A stretch of DNA of 19,976 nt from GWB1-37-8 sp964603935. GTDB lineage: Bacteria; Patescibacteriota; Microgenomatia; Levybacterales; UBA12049. A model generated the notes under the pieces. The model was not told where the DNA came from. It searched no databases and worked only from the letters and a program-made list of their open reading frames with translations. Location of the stretch: NCBI GenBank assembly GCA_964603935.1, contig CAZRWL010000017.1, positions 1 through 19,976 of the forward strand, given 5' to 3'. This document shows, in pieces, positions 6,665-13,052 of this stretch. Numbering within the stretch: the first letter of the stretch is position 1; the number at the start of each line of letters is the position of its first letter. The position numbers and the translations under genes were made by a program.

Positions 6665-6693
6665 ATCTTAGCATCTTGTCATCAAGATGTCAA
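6665..6693 (-). promoter_or_regulatory. Promoter with in-spacer operator for the RHH-PIN module
   Basis: Minus strand: TTGACA (6688-6693), 17-base spacer, TAAGAT (6665-6670). Within the spacer lies a perfect inverted repeat CATCTTG-ATGA-CAAGATG (6672-6689), and a further CATCTTA half-site lies beside it at 6664-6670 on the plus strand. This is a textbook position for autorepression by the RHH antitoxin. Confidence 0.85.
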
Positions 6694-6796
6694 GGATTAC
6701 GCTCTATGTGATGCGTCATTAGAATTTTCCCATTTTCCGTAATTTGAACTTTTCACATAAAGGGAGTTTTTAAGTCAATAAAAAGCCTGTTGATCT
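6694..6796. other. Left part of a 316-base intergenic stretch, nothing recognised
   Basis: This lies between the divergent antitoxin genes starting at 6655 and 6972. I found no open reading frame with coding character, RNA gene or clear terminator in it. The rest of the gap is explained by the promoter at 6665-6693, the repeat at 6797-6877 and the promoter at 6923-6951. Confidence 0.5.
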
Positions 6797-6877
6797 GTCA
6801 TTGCGAGCGAATGAAATGAGTGTGGCAATCCCACAACAAAAGAGATTGCTTCGTCGCTTCAAACTCCTCGCAATGAC
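6797..6877. repeat. REP-like palindromic element (GTCATTGCGAG family)
   Basis: An 81-base element with perfect 11-base inverted ends, GTCATTGCGAG and CTCGCAATGAC, plus inner arms GGCAATC / GATTGC followed by TTCGTCGC. This pattern is seen as a dispersed repeat in many unrelated bacterial genomes. Translated on the minus strand it gives a spurious open frame (6798-7010), which I do not call a gene. Confidence 0.8.
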
Positions 6878-6922
6878 ACTTATCAAGAAAAATCAAATGT
6901 CGCGTAACATTGCCCTTTCTTC

Positions 6923-6951
6923 TTGGCAGGTTAGACGGATTGTGATATAAG
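6923..6951 (+). promoter_or_regulatory. Promoter of the second AbrB-PIN module
   Basis: TTGGCA (6923-6928), a 17-base spacer and TATAAG (6946-6951). A small perfect palindrome TATAA-G-TTATA (6946-6956) overlaps the -10 and may be an operator. A leader of about 13 bases follows, including GAAGGA (6959-6964) placed seven bases before the GTG start, so this operon has a conventional ribosome site. Confidence 0.65.
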
Positions 6952-6971
6952 TTATACGAAGGATATTTATT

Positions 6972-7220
6972 GTGCAACAAACAACAGTTACAATCGGTCC
7001 CAAATCTCAAGTTGTGATACCCAAAAGTGTCAGAGCGATTGCGTCGGAATTAAAACCCAGCAAAAAAGTGGTTGTCCGCGCTCTTAATTCCCACTCTGTA
7101 ATTGTAGAAATTCCTGTTAAGGATTGGGTAAAGGAAACATACGGTATGCACAAAAAGATATGGGATGGCGTTGATGCGACCGACTACATTCGCACCCTGC
7201 GTGACGAATGGAAGCAATAG
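6972..7220 (+). CDS. AbrB/SpoVT-type antitoxin (VapB)
   Basis: 82 residues from a GTG start preceded by GAAGGA. The first 45 residues carry the AbrB-type pattern (TVTIGPKSQVVIPKSVRAIASELKPSKKV), here with GPKSQVVIP in place of the usual SSKGQVTIP. The C-terminal part (KDWVKETYGMHKKIWDGVDATDYIRTLRDEW) is the toxin-binding segment commonly seen in this antitoxin group, ending in a short acidic/Trp tail. The toxin gene begins six bases later. It differs in sequence from the AbrB-type antitoxin at 823-1104, so the two modules are not recent copies. Confidence 0.85.
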   Translation: MQQTTVTIGPKSQVVIPKSVRAIASELKPSKKVVVRALNSHSVIVEIPVKDWVKETYGMHKKIWDGVDATDYIRTLRDEWKQ

Positions 7221-7226
7221 CTTATT

Positions 7227-7676
7227 GTGAAATCTTCTTTCAAAAAAACTCTTTTAACTTACGGAAAAATTGGCATAGACTCAATGTGTTTTATCTATCA
7301 TTTTGAGGTAAATAAGGCATACGGAGAAATAGTAAAACAGCTTTTTTTGCAGCTGCAAAAGAATAAGCTAACAGGGGTTACTTCAGCCATAACTCTTGCT
7401 GAAATTTTGAGCTTTGGAAAACTACAAAAAGATAGGATATTGTTCGAACAGACTAAGACTCGCTTGCGCCAGACGCCCAATTTAGAGATAATTCCAGTAA
7501 ATGAAAGCATTAGCGAAATATCGGCAATACTTAAATATAAATATTCTATTGCATTGCCTGATGCGATACAGATTGCCACCGCAGTTGCGAGCGGGCAGGA
7601 AGCATTTATTGCTAATGACCGTGTTTTACAAAAAATAAAAGAGATTAAAGTAATGGTTTTAGATGATTTTAAGTAA
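7227..7676 (+). CDS. PIN-domain ribonuclease toxin (VapC type)
   Basis: 149 residues from GTG at 7227. PIN acidic residues are in place: Asp18 (IGIDSMCFIYHFE), Glu59 (ITLAEILSF), Asp112 (ALPDAIQIATAVASG) and Asp131 (IANDRVLQKI). The LPDA.QIATA and NDR.L motifs mark an intact VapC of the type usually found with AbrB-like antitoxins. About ten residues before the first strand are extra compared with the shortest VapCs. It lies six bases after its antitoxin and nine bases before the epimerase gene, which may therefore be read from the same transcript. Confidence 0.9.
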   Translation: MKSSFKKTLLTYGKIGIDSMCFIYHFEVNKAYGEIVKQLFLQLQKNKLTGVTSAITLAEILSFGKLQKDRILFEQTKTRLRQTPNLEIIPVNESISEISAILKYKYSIALPDAIQIATAVASGQEAFIANDRVLQKIKEIKVMVLDDFK

Positions 7677-7685
7677 TTAAAAATT

Positions 7686-8351
7686 ATGTTTGAAATAATT
7701 CCCGGAATTTTGGAAAAAGAATGGAGCGAGATTGAGAGAAAAATAAATCTTGTTAAGCCATTCGCAAGAAGCGTCCATGTTGACATTATTGATGGAAAAT
7801 TTGCCCCAAACATTACTTTTCTTGATCCCGCCCCATTTGCAAAATACTCAAGTGAGATTTTCTTCGAGCTTCACATGATGGTTGATAATCCGATTCAATA
7901 CATAAAACCTTTTGCAGATGCCGGATTTAAAAGATTTATTGGACATATTGAAAAAATGCCGGATCAGGCGGAATTTGTGGCTCAGGGACAATTATTGGGA
8001 GAAGTGGGATTAGCCATTGACGGACCAACGGATTTATCCGCAATGAAGGTTTCATATCAAGACCTGGATTGTTTGTTAGTAATGACAATAAAAGCAGGAG
8101 CATCAGGGCAGAAGTTTAATCCCGAATATTTAAAGAAGGTCGAGATGCTTAGACCCTTCGACTCCGCTCAGGGTCGATTTCTTCCCATAGAAATCGATGG
8201 GGGAATAAATGATCAAACAATTATTCAGGCAAAAAATGCTGGAGCCAATCGTTTTGTTTCAGCGAGCTTTATTTTTAATGCACAAAACCCTCAGGAGCAG
8301 TATAATCTTCTTCGGAATAAGTTGGACAAATACCGGAATGCTCAGGCTTAG
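7686..8351 (+). CDS. rpe: Ribulose-phosphate 3-epimerase family protein
   Basis: 221 residues, normal length for this TIM-barrel enzyme, which interconverts ribulose-5-phosphate and xylulose-5-phosphate in the pentose phosphate pathway. His31 and Asp33 (HVDIIDGKFAPN), His63 (ELHMMVDNP) and Asp171 (IEIDGGIN) match the metal and acid-base residues. Two parts are unusual. The phosphate-binding loop reads IKAGASGQ instead of NPGFGGQ, and the N-terminal Ser (normally PSIL) is Gly (PGIL). Substrate could therefore differ, though the main catalytic set is present. Residues 157-164 (PFDSAQGR) are encoded by a palindromic element in the loop before the DGGIN strand. There is no convincing promoter of its own, so it may be co-transcribed with the PIN toxin nine bases upstream. 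Confidence 0.85.
   Translation: MFEIIPGILEKEWSEIERKINLVKPFARSVHVDIIDGKFAPNITFLDPAPFAKYSSEIFFELHMMVDNPIQYIKPFADAGFKRFIGHIEKMPDQAEFVAQGQLLGEVGLAIDGPTDLSAMKVSYQDLDCLLVMTIKAGASGQKFNPEYLKKVEMLRPFDSAQGRFLPIEIDGGINDQTIIQAKNAGANRFVSASFIFNAQNPQEQYNLLRNKLDKYRNAQA
8152..8175 (+). repeat. Short palindromic element inserted in-frame in the epimerase gene
   Basis: Inverted arms GACCCT (8152-8157) and AGGGTC (8170-8175) surround TCGACTCCGCTC. This matches the common dispersed CCCTTCGACTCCGCTCAGGG type and encodes PFDSAQGR. Related sequence (TTCGACAGGCTCA) occurs at 19911-19923. Confidence 0.75.
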
Positions 8352-8391
8352 CAAAGCTGAGTTTAAATGCTCTATGCTCGCCAAAATCTAA

Positions 8392-8478
8392 GGCGATTTT
8401 GCAAAGAAGCTGGGCATTCAGATAGTTGCTAAAATTACCAAAGCGCTGGACATTGTAGTAGAAGTTTTAATAAAATAA
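8392..8478 (+). pseudogene. Possible 28-codon remnant of an unknown gene
   Basis: Between the epimerase and the next gene one frame is open for 28 codons without a start codon, directly after a TAA. It reads DFAKKLGIQIVAKITKALDIVVEVLIK and stops at 8478. The composition is protein-like (amphipathic, no rare residues), as if it were the tail of a lost gene. It could also be chance; the promoter of the next gene overlaps its end. Confidence 0.25.
8447..8476 (+). promoter_or_regulatory. Promoter of the putative zincin, leaderless
   Basis: TGGACA (8447-8452), an 18-base spacer and TAAAAT (8471-8476); both hexamers differ from consensus by one base. The ATG at 8483 is six bases past the -10, so the transcript should begin at the start codon. 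Confidence 0.55.
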
Positions 8479-8482
8479 ACCT

Positions 8483-10081
8483 ATGGAAAATTTTGAAAAC
8501 ATCTCGCCAGTTAGTAAACCCGCTCAAGAGCCGAAACAACTTTCGAAGGTTGCTGAAAAAACGCCTCAAGCGATGGCAATGGACTCAATTCTACAGAGAG
8601 TTCCCCCGATTGAAGGGCTTTTTAATCCCGACGAGGAAGTACAAAGGTTATGGCTGGTTCCCAAAGAGCAACGAAAAGATGCATTAATCGTATTTAAGGA
8701 TACATTATCCAGACAAAGAGAAGCGTGGGCTTTATGTAGAACGACTATTGAAGAAAAAATTGAGGCAAACCCAGATATTCCAAAGCAAGAATTAGTTGGA
8801 ATAATTGGTCAATTTGCTTCAAGTTATGGTTTTGCGGGATCACATATTAGCACTGCGGAACGATTGATTGATGATTATATTGTCCAACACAAAAGAGTAC
8901 GGGAAATTAGAGAAGAATATCCCGATGATGTTAAATTGGTAAACCGACTAACCAAAATGAAGTTTAACACAGCCGATGCGAAAGACTTTGATGTTAAAGT
9001 AGGTCCGATGTCAATAGAAATATCATGTTCTGGGTTTAATGCCGATAGAATTTATGGGGGGTCAAAAGACCCCGTTGTAGGATCCAGATATGGTGGTTTC
9101 GCTTCACAAAGCAGAGATAAAAAACCAGTTTATTATTTGGTTATAAATAAAGATTTCATAGAAAACCCTGCTTTTTATTCAATAATCGTTCCGCACGAAC
9201 GGGAACATCAGAAAAATAAAATTTTAAGTCCAAAACTTTATGGACAAAGCGGAGTGCGTGCTGATGTTCGAGAAAGGCTAAATTGGGGGACAATAGGATT
9301 CTTGAGGCACCAAATCGGCGAAAGATTATTGGGGTTTGAAAGAAAATTGGAGGACGAAGTATTTGAAAGATACGAATCAACAAAGAACCCCGAAGAAAAA
9401 GCCTTTCTGCTTGGGGAATATATGCGGTTAAGAAGAGAAAATGCGCTTAATAACGTCAAAGACGAAATTATAGCAATGAAAAAGGAGCCTAATTTTACGA
9501 GAGAGGCATACAACATTTTTTTAAAGCAAGATGGTGGTGCGTATGATTACTTGAAATATTTAAGAGATTGGGATAAGAAAAAAGGTGATCCGCTGTGGCA
9601 GGAAACATCAAAGAGGGTTTTTATTGATGAATATAGAGATATTATTGATAGCGCGATTGCTGCTTTTGATCGCTTGAAAGGTGAGGGTTATTCGCAAGCA
9701 GAAATAATTGCTGCGTTATCAGACAAGCGGTTGTCAGAGTGGTCAAAGACTGTTAGGAGACTATCGGAAGCAAGACGGGAGGAAACACAAGCTCCGCAAT
9801 TTGGGGAATTTGATCTATCGTACCACCCGTCAGCTGTTGAAATTTATGATACGAGCGTATGTCAGTCGTTATCTGGTAAACGAATGGTTTTTGATAGAAG
9901 CACAAAAAGAATTTATAAAATAATCAATGGACACGAAAGACCAGCAAATGAGTCTGAAATAGCAGAATTTTCTCTAAATCTACTAGATGCTGGATTGACA
10001 AGTGAAGAGGTAGGAATAATGAGAAAGAATTTGTCGCACGCTTCGCCAAGATTTCGTAGGGCAATGTATAGAAAAACTTGA
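8483..10081 (+). CDS. Unrecognised 532-residue protein with a zincin-like HExxH motif
   Basis: I do not recognise this family. The protein has no signal peptide or membrane helix, so it appears cytoplasmic. A HEREH motif at residues 238-242 follows a hydrophobic strand (SIIVPHEREHQ), as in zinc metallopeptidases: two His ligands and a catalytic Glu. About 85 residues later NNVKDEIIA (Asp327, Glu328) sits in a helix and could give the third ligand, as in gluzincins. Before the motif a beta-rich stretch (about 165-230, ending PVYYLVINKDF) is plausible as the zincin N-terminal sheet. The regions 90-150 and 270-440 are long charged helices. The C-terminus has a small separate domain (about 455-530). 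It stands alone behind its own promoter. A zinc-dependent peptidase is the best guess; the substrate is unknown. Confidence 0.6.
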   Translation: MENFENISPVSKPAQEPKQLSKVAEKTPQAMAMDSILQRVPPIEGLFNPDEEVQRLWLVPKEQRKDALIVFKDTLSRQREAWALCRTTIEEKIEANPDIPKQELVGIIGQFASSYGFAGSHISTAERLIDDYIVQHKRVREIREEYPDDVKLVNRLTKMKFNTADAKDFDVKVGPMSIEISCSGFNADRIYGGSKDPVVGSRYGGFASQSRDKKPVYYLVINKDFIENPAFYSIIVPHEREHQKNKILSPKLYGQSGVRADVRERLNWGTIGFLRHQIGERLLGFERKLEDEVFERYESTKNPEEKAFLLGEYMRLRRENALNNVKDEIIAMKKEPNFTREAYNIFLKQDGGAYDYLKYLRDWDKKKGDPLWQETSKRVFIDEYRDIIDSAIAAFDRLKGEGYSQAEIIAALSDKRLSEWSKTVRRLSEARREETQAPQFGEFDLSYHPSAVEIYDTSVCQSLSGKRMVFDRSTKRIYKIINGHERPANESEIAEFSLNLLDAGLTSEEVGIMRKNLSHASPRFRRAMYRKT

Positions 10082-10219
10082 AGTCGTCCAATCCGAAAGG
10101 ATCGCTTATGCGGATGGAAAGAGGGTTTGGGGGAGAATTTTACCCACCTACAAATATTAGACGAAATCTGTCCAAATTTTTTGAACGCATACCTGAACTT
10201 GTCGGAAGATAAATTCAGC

Positions 10220-10552
10220 ATGACAACTGAGAATATGCTTGGAATAGATTTGGTTTATCTGCCTGAATTTAAGGAAAAATTAAAAAATCTTTCTTTGGAA
10301 AAGGTTTTTTTGCCGCACGAACTTTCTCAAAATAAATCTCAAGAAAGTCTGGCCGGAATTTTCGCTGTGAAAGAAGCATTTTTCAAAGCAATCGGAGTAA
10401 AGAAAAATTGGCTGGATGTTTGGATCGAAAAAACAAAGGAAGGAAAGCCTTTTGTAAAGTCAGTTCTGATTCAGAATCAGAAAGCAGAAGTCAGTATCTC
10501 CCACGCGGGAGATTACGCAATTGCGATTGTAATGATTGAGGATGAAAGATGA
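10220..10552 (+). CDS. acpS: Holo-[acyl-carrier-protein] synthase
   Basis: 110 residues from the ATG at 10220, matching the usual AcpS length of about 120; the ATG at 10235 is an alternative. Longer in-frame starts would add sequence unlike AcpS. The diagnostic motifs are MLGIDLVYLPEF (Asp10, Mg2+), AGIFAVKEAFFKAIG (Glu52) and VSISHAGDYAIAIV. The enzyme moves 4'-phosphopantetheine from CoA to the serine of an acyl carrier protein. Its last four bases overlap the start of the next gene (ATGA), whose product contains an ACP domain, so the substrate is very probably the neighbouring fused ACP. The 10082-10219 gap upstream holds no clear promoter; GGAAG 11 bases before the ATG may serve as a ribosome site. 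Confidence 0.88.
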   Translation: MTTENMLGIDLVYLPEFKEKLKNLSLEKVFLPHELSQNKSQESLAGIFAVKEAFFKAIGVKKNWLDVWIEKTKEGKPFVKSVLIQNQKAEVSISHAGDYAIAIVMIEDER

Positions 10553-12990
10553 AAACTTTAATTGATTTATTTGAGCTGCTTAGAAAGAGAAAGAATCAGG
10601 AGATTTTTGTCTACAGAACAGGAGTCAGAAGATTTACGTTTACATCAAGAGAAATTTTTGATCTTTCGCTTCGGATGGCCGATTATCTTAGGGGGGAGGG
10701 GATTAAGAAAGACGATAAAGTTGCTATTTGGGCGCCAAACAGTCCTTTTTGGGCAGTTGCATATTTTGGTATTTTATTAGTTGGGGGTATCGTTGTTCCA
10801 ATAGATTTTACATCCGGAAAAAAGCGGGCGGAGACTATCTTAAAACTCTCCGGCGCAAAGTTTATTATTCAAAGTTTTTACAAATTCGAGAGGGTAACAG
10901 GGTTGAAAACAGCAATAATAGAAGACCTGAATTTTAGGTTGAAATTCTTTAATCCGATTAAGAAATTTGTTCAGGCAGATATCTCGGATATTGCGGAGAT
11001 TGTTTATACTTCCGGAACAACAGGGGATCCAAAAGGCGTAGTCTTAACTCACGAAAATATTGTCGAGAATATTTTGTCAGCAATAAGTCATATTGAACTT
11101 CCGCGGAATTTTAACTTTCTATCTGTTTTGCCATTGTCGCACATGCTGGAGCAAACAGTTGGTTTTTTAACGCCTTTATATCGCGGAGATAAAATTATTT
11201 ACTTAAGAACAATAAAGCCGTCAAGCATTATGGAGGCATTTAAAAAAGAAAATGTCTATGCAATGTTGGTTGTTCCGAGATTTTTATCGCTTCTTAAAAA
11301 TACAATTGAAAAAGAATTGGCTTCGAAGAAATTAGAAAATCTTTTAAGAATGCCCTTTTTTGGGAAAATTATAGCATCCTCTATACATAAAAAATTTGGG
11401 ACAAACTTTCAAATGTTTATTGCAGGCGGAGCGGCTTTGCCTTTGGATGTTTTTAATTTCTGGAAAGAATTAGGATTTAAAGTCATTGAAGGATATGGGT
11501 TAACAGAATGTTCTCCGATAGTTTCCGCAAACACATTTGAAAAACAGATTGCAGGCTCTGTGGGAAAACCTTTGTCTGGCGTAAGGATTAAGCTTGACAA
11601 TCAGGAGCTTTTGGTAAAAGGGAAAAATGTTTTTACAAATTATTATCAAAACCCAACAGCAACGGAAAAAGCGTTTAAAAACGGGTGGTTTAGAACAGGG
11701 GATTTTGTAATGCAGGATCGTGAGGGAAATATTTTCATCAAAGGCAGGAAAAAAGATGTGATTGTAAATGCTTCGGGAATTAATATTTACCCGGAGGAAA
11801 TTGAGAATGTTCTTAATAAGACAGAAGGCGTAAAGGAATCTTGCGTTGTGGGTCTGGATAAGGGCGAGGGCGAGGGGGTTCACGCCGTTTTAATTCTTAA
11901 CAATCACATGAAACCGTCAATCATTGTCCAATTGGCTAATCAGAAGCTCGATCCCCTGCAAAGAATTGAAAGTTTTTCCGTTTGGAATGAATATGATTTT
12001 CCGCGTACAACTACGCTTAAAATTCAAAAATTTAAAGTAAAAGAAAGATTATTAAGCGAGAATAGAGAAGGCAAGCAAGATTCATCGGGAGATACGCTTA
12101 TTACTCTTATTGCTAATGTCAGCAAGAAAACGGAGGCAGAAATAAAAGAGGACTCTGTTTTGGTTTCGGATTTGGGTATGAATTCATTATCCCGACTTGA
12201 GCTTGTTAATTATTTAGAGCAGGAATACCGCGTTGATTTGGAAGATACAGTCATTAATCAAAATACAACTGTTTCGGATTTAAGAAAACTTCTTGAAAAA
12301 AGAGAAAAAACAAAAAAACAAAGAGGACTTTGGTTGTGGTTAAACAATCCGGTTGGCCGGGCAATCAGGGAGGCCATAGATATTGTTTTTCAAAAACCTC
12401 TTTCCAATTTATTTTTCGATTTGAAAGTTCACGGACTCTCCAACTTGGAAAGCATAAAAAGACCTGCTGTTTTTATTTCCAATCATGTAAGCTATCTTGA
12501 TCAGCCGGCGATTATGTATTCTTTGCCGCGAAATATTAGGTATAAGATAGCCAGCGCAACAAGAGAGGAATTTTTCTTTAGCCGGGAAGGAACACCATTA
12601 TTTAATAAGATTCTTTTTCCTTATTCAATGATTGCGTTTAATACTTTCTTGCTTCCTCAAAAATCAGGGTTTAGGAAAAGCTTATCTTTTATGGGCAGTC
12701 TAATTGATCAGGGAGTCAGTATTTTGATTTTTCCGGAAGGAACCAGGACAAAAAACGGCAAATTAGGGCCTTTCATGCAAGGTCTGGGCCTTTTGACAAA
12801 AGAATTACAGGTTCCGATTGTCCCGATTAAAATTCTGGGGATGGAAAAAATATATCCAAGAGGCTCAAAATTTCCCAAGAAAGGAAAGTGTCAGGTTGTT
12901 TTTGGCAAACCAATAGAATTCACAGCCGAAACACCCTCGGAAATTATAGAAATTTCCCGTAACGCCATCCTCAACTTGTCCCCAAATTAA
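10549..12990 (+). CDS. Acyl-AMP ligase / acyl carrier protein / PlsC acyltransferase fusion
   Basis: 813 residues holding three enzymes in order. Residues about 1-510 are an ANL-family fatty acid ligase: P-loop YTSGTTGDPKG (153-163), GYGLTECSP (315-323), GWFRTGD (379-385, Asp385 binding ribose), GRKKDVIV, and a C-terminal Lys491 in LKIQK. Residues about 518-590 are an acyl carrier domain with DLGMNSL (541-547), where Ser546 is the phosphopantetheine site. Residues about 610-813 are a PlsC/LPLAT acyltransferase with NHVSYLD (H646-x4-D651) and FPEGTR (728-733). All key residues are present. A free fatty acid could be activated with ATP, loaded on the ACP and passed to a lysophospholipid at the membrane. 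The layout resembles E. coli Aas, but there the acyltransferase comes first and the carrier is a separate ACP. The gene is coupled to acpS. Confidence 0.92.
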   Translation: MKTLIDLFELLRKRKNQEIFVYRTGVRRFTFTSREIFDLSLRMADYLRGEGIKKDDKVAIWAPNSPFWAVAYFGILLVGGIVVPIDFTSGKKRAETILKLSGAKFIIQSFYKFERVTGLKTAIIEDLNFRLKFFNPIKKFVQADISDIAEIVYTSGTTGDPKGVVLTHENIVENILSAISHIELPRNFNFLSVLPLSHMLEQTVGFLTPLYRGDKIIYLRTIKPSSIMEAFKKENVYAMLVVPRFLSLLKNTIEKELASKKLENLLRMPFFGKIIASSIHKKFGTNFQMFIAGGAALPLDVFNFWKELGFKVIEGYGLTECSPIVSANTFEKQIAGSVGKPLSGVRIKLDNQELLVKGKNVFTNYYQNPTATEKAFKNGWFRTGDFVMQDREGNIFIKGRKKDVIVNASGINIYPEEIENVLNKTEGVKESCVVGLDKGEGEGVHAVLILNNHMKPSIIVQLANQKLDPLQRIESFSVWNEYDFPRTTTLKIQKFKVKERLLSENREGKQDSSGDTLITLIANVSKKTEAEIKEDSVLVSDLGMNSLSRLELVNYLEQEYRVDLEDTVINQNTTVSDLRKLLEKREKTKKQRGLWLWLNNPVGRAIREAIDIVFQKPLSNLFFDLKVHGLSNLESIKRPAVFISNHVSYLDQPAIMYSLPRNIRYKIASATREEFFFSREGTPLFNKILFPYSMIAFNTFLLPQKSGFRKSLSFMGSLIDQGVSILIFPEGTRTKNGKLGPFMQGLGLLTKELQVPIVPIKILGMEKIYPRGSKFPKKGKCQVVFGKPIEFTAETPSEIIEISRNAILNLSPN

Positions 12991-12994
12991 AAAG

Positions 12995-13052
12995 GCGCAA
13001 AACTAAATTAGCTCTCTGAATGCAATTCTTAATATATCTCCTAGTTTAGCGC
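12995..13052. repeat. Imperfect palindrome between convergent genes
   Basis: GCGCAAAACTA (12995-13005) can pair with TAGTTTAGCGC (13042-13052) with one mismatch, enclosing a 36-base AT-rich loop. It fills the gap between the convergent acyltransferase fusion and penicillin-binding protein genes. There is no U tract, so a role as a two-way terminator is only a guess. Confidence 0.3.

Noticed and set aside
6798..7010. 70-residue minus-strand open frame with CHCEEFEATKQSLLLWDCH
   Set aside because: It is a translation of the GTCATTGCGAG palindromic repeat and overlaps the promoter of the antitoxin gene at 6972.
7298..7813. 171-residue minus-strand open frame
   Set aside because: It is a shadow of the PIN toxin and epimerase genes on the plus strand, both of which have clear motifs.
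11409..11883. Minus-strand open frames inside the acyl ligase domain
   Set aside because: The plus-strand gene has all ANL motifs here, and the antisense products show no family features.
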